Below are positions 42,017 through 49,654 of a stretch of DNA of 56,123 nt, piece by piece. Within the stretch, counting starts at the first letter, position 1. Each line of letters starts with the position of its first letter. The stretch is from Oscillospiraceae bacterium (GTDB lineage: Bacteria; Bacillota; Clostridia; Oscillospirales; Oscillospiraceae): the NCBI GenBank assembly GCA_017429325.1, contig JAFRPC010000050.1, positions 1-56,123 on the forward strand. Reading direction: 5' to 3'. A program made the translations under genes and the position numbers. The notes under the pieces are model-generated. The model ran no database searches, was not told the origin of the DNA, and saw only the letters and a list, made by a program, of their open reading frames with translations.

Positions 42017-42550
42017 TCAGCTTCCTTTCGATTCTCTCGGCGGAATCACTTTGATTTTTTTCAGCAAAAGATACAGGGTCGGGATCAAAATCAGGTGCAG
42101 CAGAATTCCCGGCAGGGCGGTGAGCACATAGGCGCCGAACCAGAGCGAGAGAGAATAGGCGCCCTGCAAATAGACAAGCCTTGCAAGACCGCCCACGATT
42201 CGCCCCAGGAGCATTGCAGGGACCAGGGACAGCAAAAGATCCGCTGTCACGCTGCCAGTCCGGATCCGGCGAAACAGAAGGCCGGAGACGGTGCCGTAGA
42301 CCGCGAGCTCCGGAAGCATATAGACGAGCTGAGCGGCTGAGGGCATCCCGTTGGTAAGCCAGGAGATCGCAACGCCCGCCGTGCCGCAGAAGAAACCATA
42401 CCAGGGGCCGCAGAGCAAGCCGCAGAATAGGGCGGGAATATGAAGGGGCGAAAATGCTGCGCCGAGACCGACTACATGAAACGCCAAGGGCAAAACGACG
42501 CACAGAGCAATGCAGACAGAGGTAAAGGCCGCACGTTTGACAGACGACAT
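42017..42550 (-). CDS. ECF transporter S component, substrate unknown
   Basis: 177 residues with about six hydrophobic helices. The N-terminal region KRAAFTSVCIALCVVLPLAFH, then SPLHIPALFCGLLCGPWYGFFCGTAG with its small-residue-rich helix, resembles vitamin or precursor-binding S components of energy-coupling factor transporters. No EcfA/EcfT is encoded here, so it would share a module from elsewhere. No riboswitch is seen in the short leader. It is the first gene of the MoxR unit. Confidence 0.82.
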   Translation of the reverse strand: MSSVKRAAFTSVCIALCVVLPLAFHVVGLGAAFSPLHIPALFCGLLCGPWYGFFCGTAGVAISWLTNGMPSAAQLVYMLPELAVYGTVSGLLFRRIRTGSVTADLLLSLVPAMLLGRIVGGLARLVYLQGAYSLSLWFGAYVLTALPGILLHLILIPTLYLLLKKIKVIPPRESKGS

Positions 42551-42583
42551 AGGCAGCTCCAATCATGAAAATTTTACAGCTTG

Positions 42584-42612
42584 ATTATACCCGGATTTTG
42601 CTGTAGTGTCAA
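42584..42612 (-). promoter_or_regulatory. Consensus promoter of the ECF S component-MoxR operon
   Basis: Minus-strand TTGACA (42607-42612), exactly 17 bp, then TATAAT (42584-42589): full consensus at both hexamers. Confidence 0.88.
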
Positions 42613-42615
42613 CAA

Positions 42616-42653
42616 AAAAGAAAACCGGGGAAAGCCACAGTGACTTTCCCCGG
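42616..42653 (-). terminator. Terminator of ilvE
   Basis: The 10-bp arms CCGGGGAAAG (42625-42634) and CTTTCCCCGG (42644-42653) are followed on the minus strand by TTTTCTTTTTTG. Confidence 0.9.
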
Positions 42654-42672
42654 AATTTTCGTGATAGAAAAA

Positions 42673-43746
42673 TTACATGTGTCCGATTTCAACAGACCAG
42701 CCTTCGGGGCCCTTGGCGCGGCCCCACTGGATGTCAGTGAGGGTCTTGTAAGCGTACAGGGAGATTTCGCCAATTTCGCCGTTGTTGATCTTCATGACCT
42801 TGTCGCCCCACTCGAGCTGACCCACAGGGGAGATGACAGCGGCGGTGCCGGTGCCGAAGACCTCCTGGAGCTTGCCCGCGTCGTAGGCGTCGGCGATCTC
42901 CTGGATGGCGATTTTCCGCTCGGTGACTTTGTAGCCCTTGTCCCGCAGGACCTGGATCATGGACTTCCGGGTGATGCCGGAGAGGATGGAGCCGTCCAGT
43001 TCGGGGGTCAGGACCTCGCCGTCCACCACAAAGAAGATGTTCATCGCGCCGACTTCGCCGATATACTTCTTCTCCACACCGTCCAGCCAGAGCACCTGGG
43101 AATAACCCTTGTCATGGGCGATGGACTGGGCTTTCATGGAGGAGGCGTAGTTGCCGCCGGTCTTGGCAAAGCCGGTGCCGCCGCGGACCGCACGGACATA
43201 GTTCTCTTCCACGTAGATGGGTACGGGCTTCAGGCCGCTGGGATAGTAGGGGCCGGAGGGGGAGAGGAGCACGCAGTAGATATAGCTGTCGGCCTCCTTG
43301 ACGCCCAGCTTGGCCTCGTTGCCGATGACAAAGGGACGGATGTACAGGGAAGCTTCCTTGTCCGTGGGGATCCAGTCCTTGTCCAGCATGACCAGTTCCT
43401 TCAGGCTCTCGATGCAGAAGTCCACGTCCAGCTCGGGGATGCAGAGACGCTCGTTGGATTGATTCAAACGCTTGAAGTTCTCTTCGGGCCGGAACAAAAG
43501 GATACGGCCATCCTCGGCACGGTAGGCCTTCATGCCCTCAAAGGTCTCCTGGGCATAGTGGAAGACGGTGGCCGCAGGGCTCAGAGAGATGGGGCCGTAG
43601 GGAACGATGCGGGCGTCATGCCAGCCGATGCCGCGGGTGTAGTCCATGAGCAGCATGTGGTCGGTGAACACGGAGCCGAAGCCAAGCTTCGCGCCCTTGG
43701 CAGGTTTTTCCTTGGGGGTGGTGGTTTTGGTAATTTTGATTTCCAT
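42673..43746 (-). CDS. ilvE: Branched-chain amino acid aminotransferase
   Basis: A PLP fold-type IV enzyme that interconverts Leu, Ile and Val with their 2-oxoacids. The 357 residues have FGSVFTDHMLLMDY, YAQETFEGMKAYR, RLCIPELDVDF, the catalytic lysine region FAKTGGNYASSMKAQS, WLDGVEKKYIGEVGAMNIFFV, and the C-terminal EVFGTGTAAVISPVG phosphate-binding turn, all standard for the longer bacterial/mitochondrial BCAT subgroup. It lies downstream of a GntR regulator, a CoA transferase and a 2-oxoacid oxidoreductase, which suggests catabolic use. Confidence 0.96.
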   Translation of the reverse strand: MEIKITKTTTPKEKPAKGAKLGFGSVFTDHMLLMDYTRGIGWHDARIVPYGPISLSPAATVFHYAQETFEGMKAYRAEDGRILLFRPEENFKRLNQSNERLCIPELDVDFCIESLKELVMLDKDWIPTDKEASLYIRPFVIGNEAKLGVKEADSYIYCVLLSPSGPYYPSGLKPVPIYVEENYVRAVRGGTGFAKTGGNYASSMKAQSIAHDKGYSQVLWLDGVEKKYIGEVGAMNIFFVVDGEVLTPELDGSILSGITRKSMIQVLRDKGYKVTERKIAIQEIADAYDAGKLQEVFGTGTAAVISPVGQLEWGDKVMKINNGEIGEISLYAYKTLTDIQWGRAKGPEGWSVEIGHM

Positions 43747-43778
43747 ACAGTATTAACCTCATTTCTGTACGCGTTTGC

Positions 43779-43801
43779 GGACAAGCGATGCTTGTCCCTA
43801 C
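43779..43801. repeat. Short hairpin repeat, GGACAAGC/GCTTGTCC-CTAC
   Basis: A perfect 8-bp inverted repeat with a 3-nt loop, ending in CCCTAC like the other dispersed elements. It lies between gntR and ilvE. Confidence 0.75.
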
Positions 43802-43823
43802 ATTGTAATAGGAAAGTCGGCAG

Positions 43824-44510
43824 TTAATCCAGCGGGATGTGGAAGGCCCGCATGGTGTTGATGATGTGCAGATACATGGCGGTTTTCGCGCCCTCCGGAT
43901 TCCGCTCCCGCAGATATTCCATCAGAACTCTGTGGTCGTGGAGCGTCATCTCAGAGACCTCGGGGCTTTCGTTTGCCAGAATGATGCCCTGATGGATGGC
44001 GCGGTTGAACACCGGCAGCAGGGCAGTGATAAATTGATTGTGGGTCGCGGAGGCGATGGAGTTGTGGAATTTCTGTTCGCTTTCGTCCCATAAGGGGTCT
44101 CGGCGCAAAATCATTTCCTCGTCCAGCTCGCCGTAGCGGAAGATGGTCTCAAGCTCTTCCTCGCTGGCGCGGAGAGAGGCGTAATACGCGGCCTGGGGCT
44201 CGAACATCAAACGCATCTCATAGAGCTCTTTGGTCGTGACATTGGTGTTCTGAATTTTGAGAACATCGTAATCCGCGTGGATGCTTTTGCTCTTGGTGAC
44301 GAAGGTGCCGATGCCCCGGCGGACCTCTACCAGCCCGCGGGTGGACAGGATCCGCATGGCCTCCCGGAGAGTGGTCCTGCTGACCTGAAGCTCCTCGGCC
44401 AGCTCCAGCTCGTTGGGAAGCTTGTCTCCCGGCTGGAAGCGGCGATTAGAGATCATTTCCGTGAGCTGGTCTGCAATTTTTACGGATAAGGCGTTGCCGA
44501 CGTGGGGCAT
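43824..44510 (-). CDS. GntR/FadR-family transcriptional regulator
   Basis: 228 residues. The N-terminal winged helix reads ISNRRFQPGDKLPNELELAEELQVSRTTLREAMRILSTRGLVEVRRGIGTFV. The C-terminal all-helical FCD effector domain includes HNSIASATHNQF and HDHRVLMEYL, with histidines that often hold a metal. FadR-type regulators bind TNGTNNNACNA operators, and such a site occurs at 49502-49512 upstream of the P-loop NTPase-oxidoreductase-CoA transferase genes. ATG 44510 follows GGAGG at 8 nt; a GTG at 44519 is too close to it. The effector may be a branched 2-oxoacid or an acyl-CoA (inference). Confidence 0.93.
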   Translation of the reverse strand: MPHVGNALSVKIADQLTEMISNRRFQPGDKLPNELELAEELQVSRTTLREAMRILSTRGLVEVRRGIGTFVTKSKSIHADYDVLKIQNTNVTTKELYEMRLMFEPQAAYYASLRASEEELETIFRYGELDEEMILRRDPLWDESEQKFHNSIASATHNQFITALLPVFNRAIHQGIILANESPEVSEMTLHDHRVLMEYLRERNPEGAKTAMYLHIINTMRAFHIPLD

Positions 44511-44535
44511 TTCATTCACCTCCGTTCAACCTTTT

Positions 44536-44580
44536 AGGGACAAGCCTTGCTTGTCTGCGGACGAGCAAGGCTCGTTCCTG
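44536..44580. repeat. Double hairpin repeat between CoA transferase and gntR
   Basis: Two adjacent inverted repeats, GGACAAGC/GCTTGTC and GACGAGC/GCTCGTT, follow a TTAGGG boundary. Same type as 43779-43801. Confidence 0.75.
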
Positions 44581-44583
44581 CAT

Positions 44584-46113
44584 TCAGAATTCAATCAGGT
44601 TTTCCGCTACCTCTACGGGGAACGGCAGCAGGTCCAGAATGTCCTTCTTCACGTCGATGCCCTTGGCGACTTCCGTGAGCACAAGGCCGTGCTCGCCCAG
44701 CCGGAACACGCAGCGCTCCGTGACGTAGGTGACGTCCTGCTCGTTGTCGTGGGCGTTCTGCGCGGAGAAGCTCAGGGCCGTGACGTGGTCGGCAAACTTG
44801 AGGAACTTGCCTTCCTTGATGATCTTCAGACCGTCTTCCGTCTTTGCGATTTCCAGGCCGCCGGCAGAGAAGGTGGTGCAGAAGACAACGCGGTGGGTAA
44901 ACTGGGTGATGTTGATGAAGCCGCCGATGCCGGAGAGCTTCTTGGGGTTGTAGTGGCCGTTGACGTTGCCCTCTTTGTCAATCTCCAGAGCGCCGATAAA
45001 GCAGATGTCCAGACCGCCGCCGTCATACAAGTCAAACTGCTCGGCAGTGGTGCAGACCGCCTGGGTGCCCATGGCGGCGCCGAAGGCCAGACCGCCCATG
45101 GGAAGGCCCTTCATGGAACCGGCCTCCACCGTCAGGGAGACCTGGGGCAGGGTCCCGACTCGGGCGGCTTCCACCGCCACGAATTCGGGAGCTCCGACGC
45201 CGATGTTGACCACGTCGCCGGGCTTCAGCTCCTTGGCCGCCCGCTGGGCGATGAGCTGCTTCGCCAGGTCCTTGGGGTTCGTGGAGGCGTGGCTCTTGGC
45301 GTATTCTACCAGGGCCTCGTCGGTCATGGGAACGTCGCCCGCAAATTTGGGGTCGGAACCGGGAATGCCCTGGATCTGGGTCTGCTCCGGGGTCACGCAG
45401 ACATAGTCCACCAGCACTGCGGGAATGGAGACCTCAATGGGACGGCGGGGCGTGTCCAGAACCTTTTCCACCTGGACGATGACCTTGCCGCCGCGGCGCT
45501 TGGTGGCCTGGGCAATGGAGAGGGGATCGCCGATGACCGGCTCGTTCTCCATGGAAATGTTGCCGCGGCTGTCCACGCTGCTGGCCTTGATGAGCGCCAC
45601 GTCGGGCTTGGGCGTCGCGTACTTCAGGTGCCGCTTGCCATTGATCCAGATCTCCTCCACAAGCTCCTGCTTGGAGCGCTCGTTGAGCTGATAGCCCTTG
45701 TATTTCGGGTCCACAAAGAGGTTGAGACCGGCGTCGGAGATGACGAAATCCTGACCGCTGGCCGCAGCCCGGACCGCGTGGGACATGACGCCGAAGGGCA
45801 GGTTGTAGGCCTCGACCTGATTGTCGAGGACCATTTGCGCGGTGACAGGCATGGAGGCGTAGTGGCTCAGATACAGGCACTTGACGGCACCCAGGGTGAC
45901 GATCCGCTCGCAGGCTGTGTTGGGAGCCCAGCCGCCGAGACCGGCAGTGCAGTAGATGGTCAGGTCCTTGGGGTGGCCCTCCGCCTCATAGCGCTCGTTG
46001 AGGGCGATGGAGAGCTGCTCGCAGTTGTACATGCCGAGGAAGTTGTTGTAGATCAGCGTGTCGCCGTCCTTGATCAATTTTACAGCTTCAGCCGGCGTAA
46101 TAAATTGGGGCAT
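44584..46113 (-). CDS. Acyl-CoA:acetate (acyl) CoA transferase, fused YdiF/propionate-CoA-transferase type
   Basis: 509 residues holding both alpha and beta halves. It moves CoA between acyl-CoA and a carboxylate through a glutamyl-CoA intermediate. The N-terminus AEAVKLIKDGDTLIYNNF and VVNIGVGAPEFVAVEAAR are family blocks. The catalytic glutamate is expected in LTVEAGSMKGLPMGGLAFGAA. TAGGAGGG precedes the ATG. Directly downstream of the 2-oxoacid oxidoreductase, it could release branched acids from their CoA esters and conserve the thioester as acetyl-CoA. Confidence 0.93.
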   Translation of the reverse strand: MPQFITPAEAVKLIKDGDTLIYNNFLGMYNCEQLSIALNERYEAEGHPKDLTIYCTAGLGGWAPNTACERIVTLGAVKCLYLSHYASMPVTAQMVLDNQVEAYNLPFGVMSHAVRAAASGQDFVISDAGLNLFVDPKYKGYQLNERSKQELVEEIWINGKRHLKYATPKPDVALIKASSVDSRGNISMENEPVIGDPLSIAQATKRRGGKVIVQVEKVLDTPRRPIEVSIPAVLVDYVCVTPEQTQIQGIPGSDPKFAGDVPMTDEALVEYAKSHASTNPKDLAKQLIAQRAAKELKPGDVVNIGVGAPEFVAVEAARVGTLPQVSLTVEAGSMKGLPMGGLAFGAAMGTQAVCTTAEQFDLYDGGGLDICFIGALEIDKEGNVNGHYNPKKLSGIGGFINITQFTHRVVFCTTFSAGGLEIAKTEDGLKIIKEGKFLKFADHVTALSFSAQNAHDNEQDVTYVTERCVFRLGEHGLVLTEVAKGIDVKKDILDLLPFPVEVAENLIEF

Positions 46114-46131
46114 AAACGTCCCTCCTATGAA

Positions 46132-46668
46132 TTATTCGATGCAGGAAGCGCCGCGCTTCAGCGCTTCGCGGTTCAGGGGGATCAGCTTGGCCTTGCGCTC
46201 GCCCAGCTTCTCCAGCAGAGCTTCCAGAACGGTCTCAATATCGACACACTTGGCCTTGCCGATGTAAGCGCCCAGCATGATCATGTTGGAGACCTTGGGG
46301 TTGCCCAGCTCCGTGGCGATCTCGGTGCAGGGAACATAATAGGCGTTGACGTCGGTCCTTTTGACCTTGATGTCGATCATGGAGCTGTTGACGAAGATGG
46401 AGCCGCCGGGAACGACGGAATTCTCAAACTTCTCCAGCGAGGGACGGTTCATGACGATCAGGGAAGTGGGACGGGTGACGAGAGGAGAGTCGATCTCATC
46501 GTCGGAGAGCATGACGGAGCAGTTGGCCGTGCCGCCGCGCATCTCGGGACCGTAGGAGGGGATCCAGGAGGTGTTTTTGCCTTCCTTCATACCGGCAGCA
46601 GCCAGAAGCTGGCCCATGAGCAGAACGCCCTGACCGCCGAAGCCTGCGAAAATATTTCTTTCAACCAT
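46132..46668 (-). CDS. 2-Oxoacid:ferredoxin oxidoreductase, gamma subunit
   Basis: 178 residues, the gamma subunit of VOR/KOR-type enzymes. The start [55 protein letters not shown] is a clear family mark. It forms one complex with the three subunits upstream. GGAGG precedes the ATG. Confidence 0.95.
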   Translation of the reverse strand: MVERNIFAGFGGQGVLLMGQLLAAAGMKEGKNTSWIPSYGPEMRGGTANCSVMLSDDEIDSPLVTRPTSLIVMNRPSLEKFENSVVPGGSIFVNSSMIDIKVKRTDVNAYYVPCTEIATELGNPKVSNMIMLGAYIGKAKCVDIETVLEALLEKLGERKAKLIPLNREALKRGASCIE

Positions 46669-46671
46669 GAC

Positions 46672-47406
46672 TTATACCTCCTTAAAAGTGCCCAGAGGAT
46701 AGTAGGGGATCATGTTGTCCTGAAGCCAATCCATGGACTCGGCGGGAGATTTGCCCCAGTTGGTGGGGCAGGGAGACAGGACCTCCACCAGGGAGAAGCC
46801 TTTGCCCTCGATCTGGCACTGGAAAGCCTTCTTGATGGCGGCCTTGGTCTTGCGGATGTTGGCTGCGTTGTTCAGTGCGCAGCGGGCGATATAGGCGGAG
46901 CCGTTGATGGTGGCCAGCATTTCGGCGATGCGGATGGGCTCGCCGCAGTGGTCCTTCTGACGGCCATAGGGAGAAGTGGTCGTCACCTGACCCACCAGGG
47001 TGGTGGGGGCCATTTGGCCGCCGGTCATGCCGTAAATCGCGTTGTTGATGAAGATGGTGGTGATCTTCTCGCCGCGGTGGGCAGCGTGGACGATCTCGGC
47101 GGTGCCGATGGAGGCCAGGTCGCCGTCGCCCTGATAGGTGAAGATGTACTTGTCGGGGTGGACCCGCTTGAAGCCGGTGGCGACGGCGGGAGCACGTCCG
47201 TGAGCGGCCTCGTACATATCCACGTTCATATAGTTGTACATGAACACGGCGCAGCCGACGGGGGCGACGCCAGCGCTCTTTTCCTGAATCCCAAGCTCCT
47301 CAATGACCTCGGCAACCAGACGGTGCACGATGCCGTGACCGCAGCCGGGGCAGTAGTGGAAGGGGACATCCGTCAAAACGGGAGTTTTCTGAAACACAAC
47401 TGCCAT
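46672..47406 (-). CDS. 2-Oxoacid:ferredoxin oxidoreductase, beta (thiamine diphosphate) subunit
   Basis: 244 residues. Cofactor and cluster residues are visible: YCPGCGHGI (Cys-x2-Cys), the thiamine-diphosphate/Mg site QGDGDLASIGTAE, and NNAIYGMTGGQMAPTT. It catalyses the decarboxylation step and passes electrons to the delta-subunit clusters. It starts 2 bp downstream of the alpha gene. Confidence 0.96.
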   Translation of the reverse strand: MAVVFQKTPVLTDVPFHYCPGCGHGIVHRLVAEVIEELGIQEKSAGVAPVGCAVFMYNYMNVDMYEAAHGRAPAVATGFKRVHPDKYIFTYQGDGDLASIGTAEIVHAAHRGEKITTIFINNAIYGMTGGQMAPTTLVGQVTTTSPYGRQKDHCGEPIRIAEMLATINGSAYIARCALNNAANIRKTKAAIKKAFQCQIEGKGFSLVEVLSPCPTNWGKSPAESMDWLQDNMIPYYPLGTFKEV

Positions 47407-47408
47407 TC

Positions 47409-48479
47409 TTAAGCCCTCCTCATAATCTGCATTACGCGCTCAGCAATCTCTTCCGCAGAGGGAATGATGCTGCCGCCCTTGCCCATGAATTCCACAGGCT
47501 TCTCGCCGTTGACGGCAAGGCGGACATCCTCGACCATCTGGCCGTTGGAGATCTCAACCGTCAGCGCACCCTGCACAGTCTCCTGCGTGATCACATCATG
47601 TACGTCCTGCGTGGGGAAGGGCCACAGGGTAATGGGCCGTACCAGGCCGCACTTGATGCCGTTTTCCGCAAGGATGCGAACGGCGGCCTTGCAGACACGG
47701 GCTACGGTGCCGTAGGCGCAGAGCACAAAATCGGCGCCCTCGGTCTTGAACTTCTCCACCATGACCTCGTTCTTGCGGATCTCGTCATACCGGGCATTGA
47801 GCCGGGTCATCACTTCGTCCAGCGTTTCGGTCTCGATGTACAGGGAGTTGATGACGGCTCTGGGACGGTCGCCTTTGGGGTCCCAGCCCTGGCAGGCCCA
47901 AGGCTTCTCGGGCATGGTGGGGTTATCGTTCATCTTGAGTTCCACGGGCTCCATCATCTGACCGATCAGGCCGTCAGCCAGAATGATAACGGGGGTGCGA
48001 TACTTGTCGGCAGTATCAAAGGCATGGGGCATCAGGTCGCAGGTCTCCTGAATGGAGGAAGGCGCAAAGACCACGCAGCGATAGTCGCCGTGGCCGCCGC
48101 CCTTGCAGGCCTGGAAGTAGTCGCCCTGGGAGGCTTGGATGTTGCCGAGGCCGGGGCCGCCGCGCATCATGTTGACGATGACGCAGGGAACCTCAGCGGC
48201 AGCACAGGTGGAAATGCCCTCCTGCTTCAGGGAGATGCCGGGAGAGGAGGAGGAGGTCATGGCTCTGGCACCGGCGCCGCCGGCGCCGTAGACCATGTTG
48301 ATGGCAGCCAGCTCGCTCTCAGCCTGGAGGAAGCAGCCGCCCACCTGGGGCATACGCCGGGACATATATTCAGGAATATCGTTCTGCGGGGTAATGGGAT
48401 AGCCGAAGAAATAGCGGCAGCCCGCCTGGATTGCGGCTTCGGCAATGGCCTCGCAACCCTTCATCAGTTTCTTAGCCAT
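47409..48479 (-). CDS. 2-Oxoacid:ferredoxin oxidoreductase, alpha subunit (VorB/KorA type)
   Basis: 356 residues. GCEAIAEAAIQAGCRYFFGYPITPQNDIPEYM and TSSSSPGISLKQEGISTCAAAEVPCVIVNMMRGGPGLGNIQASQGDYF are the conserved pyrimidine-binding regions. The substrate is probably a branched-chain 2-oxoacid, judged by the nearby ilvE and CoA transferase, but 2-oxoglutarate or an aryl pyruvate cannot be excluded. I use ATG 48479, 8 nt after GGAGG, and not the longer frame that overlaps the ferredoxin gene. Confidence 0.95.
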   Translation of the reverse strand: MAKKLMKGCEAIAEAAIQAGCRYFFGYPITPQNDIPEYMSRRMPQVGGCFLQAESELAAINMVYGAGGAGARAMTSSSSPGISLKQEGISTCAAAEVPCVIVNMMRGGPGLGNIQASQGDYFQACKGGGHGDYRCVVFAPSSIQETCDLMPHAFDTADKYRTPVIILADGLIGQMMEPVELKMNDNPTMPEKPWACQGWDPKGDRPRAVINSLYIETETLDEVMTRLNARYDEIRKNEVMVEKFKTEGADFVLCAYGTVARVCKAAVRILAENGIKCGLVRPITLWPFPTQDVHDVITQETVQGALTVEISNGQMVEDVRLAVNGEKPVEFMGKGGSIIPSAEEIAERVMQIMRRA

Positions 48480-48492
48480 ACACGGTTCCTCC

Positions 48493-48699
48493 TTATTTCT
48501 CGATGATGATGGCAACGTCCGGGCAGGTCATTGCGCAGGACATGCAGCCGATGCATTCCTCCGGATGCGCCACTTCGACAGGGTAGTATCCCTTGACGTT
48601 CAGATGGCTTGTCTGGGGAGCCAGAACGCCCTTGGGACACAGGCGCACACAAAGGCCGCAGCTCTTGCACACGTCTTCTTGGATGATGACTTTAGTCAT
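48493..48699 (-). CDS. 2-Oxoacid:ferredoxin oxidoreductase, delta (2x[4Fe-4S]) subunit
   Basis: A 68-residue ferredoxin-like protein with two Cys motifs, CKSCGLCVRLCPKG and CIGCMSCAMTCPDV. It carries electrons from the beta subunit to free ferredoxin. It is encoded just upstream of the alpha gene, the usual order in four-subunit enzymes. Confidence 0.95.
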   Translation of the reverse strand: MTKVIIQEDVCKSCGLCVRLCPKGVLAPQTSHLNVKGYYPVEVAHPEECIGCMSCAMTCPDVAIIIEK

Positions 48700-48763
48700 G
48701 GCATTTCCTCGCTTTCATTACATTTCATTGATTGGTTTGATACCACAAAAATGACAAACTGAA

Positions 48764-49480
48764 TTACAAGCCTTCAGAAAGGAACTTATCCCAGCTCCTG
48801 TGCATCATCACCTCGATCGGTTGATATTTTCCAACATACGTCTGATCGAGACGATGCTCCAAGACGTATTGTTTGAACGAATTTAATACGGCTTCCGTGC
48901 CGCAGCTGCCCCAGACCGGGATCCCGGTCTCCAGGGAAAGCGCCTTCACCAGTTCATAGCCCTCAACCAAATGGGAGAGCTCCGTCTCTCCGGCCAGATT
49001 GGCGTTGTTGACGATTCCGGTGACGGAAAGGCGGGAGACATATTGGATCTTGTCCAGCGTAGCAATGGCGCTGGGGAGGTCCGCTGCGGTGGGCCGCAGG
49101 GGATTGACGATGAACAGTACGTGAAGCAGCTCCGGCGGGATCTGCTCGAAGCGGGGCTTATACTGCCCCAGGGCAATGGAGCCCACGTCGTCGCCGCCAA
49201 TGTCGAAGATCACCGTGCCCTCGCCGGGAGCAAAGGCCGAATAGACCTGGGCGGAAAGGGACAGGATCTCGATTTTCTCCAGGGCGTAGGGGGGCATGAT
49301 TAGCCTGACGCCGGCAGGGGAGAGCACGTCTCCCCGTTCGCTGACCCGGAAGTAGGGATTGATGACGTCCAGGTCCACCACCGTGCAGGGACCCTCCTTG
49401 GCCTTTTGAATCGCCAGATTCAGGGCCATCTCGCTCTTGCCGCTTCCAAAACTGCCCATCAGGACCCAATACTCTTTCAC
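48764..49480 (-). CDS. P-loop NTPase, conserved neighbour of the 2-oxoacid oxidoreductase
   Basis: 238 residues. The N-terminus EYWVLMGSFGSGKSEMALNLA is a Walker A motif, followed by VVDLDVINPYFR, VIFDIGGDDVGSIALGQY and FIVNPLRPTAADLPSAI, so it resembles MinD/SIMIBI-class or adenylate-kinase-like NTPases. GTG 49480 is the better start; a TTG at 49486 is too near the Shine-Dalgarno. It is the first gene of the oxidoreductase operon. A role in assembly or regulation of the complex is a guess only. Confidence 0.82.
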   Translation of the reverse strand: MKEYWVLMGSFGSGKSEMALNLAIQKAKEGPCTVVDLDVINPYFRVSERGDVLSPAGVRLIMPPYALEKIEILSLSAQVYSAFAPGEGTVIFDIGGDDVGSIALGQYKPRFEQIPPELLHVLFIVNPLRPTAADLPSAIATLDKIQYVSRLSVTGIVNNANLAGETELSHLVEGYELVKALSLETGIPVWGSCGTEAVLNSFKQYVLEHRLDQTYVGKYQPIEVMMHRSWDKFLSEGL

Positions 49481-49500
49481 GCACAAACCACCTTCCGTAT

Positions 49501-49513
49501 GTTGTCAGACAAC
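49501..49513. promoter_or_regulatory. Predicted FadR/GntR operator
   Basis: GTTGTCAGACAAC is a perfect palindrome with a central A. Its core TTGTCAGACAA fits TNGTNNNACNA, the FadR-subfamily pattern. It lies about 22-34 bp downstream of the predicted transcription start, where a bound regulator would block elongation, and the operon it precedes probably extends to the gntR gene. Confidence 0.65.
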
Positions 49514-49541
49514 CTTTCCATGATGTCATACTTTTAACTTC

Positions 49542-49570
49542 ATTTTAGCAAACGAAATACAGAATGTCAA
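49542..49570 (-). promoter_or_regulatory. Predicted promoter of the oxidoreductase-CoA transferase operon
   Basis: Minus-strand TTGACA (49565-49570), a 17-bp spacer and TAAAAT (49542-49547). Confidence 0.82.
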
Positions 49571-49591
49571 CCGGATTTTATATATTTTATA

Positions 49592-49628
49592 TGAAAAAAA
49601 CAGGAAAACGCCTGTTTGCATTTTCCTG
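49592..49628 (-). terminator. Terminator downstream of the paralogue pair
   Basis: The arms CAGGAAAA (49601-49608) and TTTTCCTG (49621-49628) form a hairpin; the minus-strand transcript continues into TTTTTTTCAT. Confidence 0.8.
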
Positions 49629-49654
49629 CTTTTTTGATGTGAAATGTGTTGTAA

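Noticed and set aside
42551-42610. Vitamin riboswitch upstream of the ECF S component.
   Set aside because: The predicted leader is under 40 nt, too short for the known vitamin aptamers.
44413-47412. A 999-residue plus-strand open frame opposite gntR, the CoA transferase and oxidoreductase genes.
   Set aside because: It is low-complexity Gly/Val/Asp/His translation across four well-defined minus-strand genes and their gaps; a GC-rich antisense artefact.
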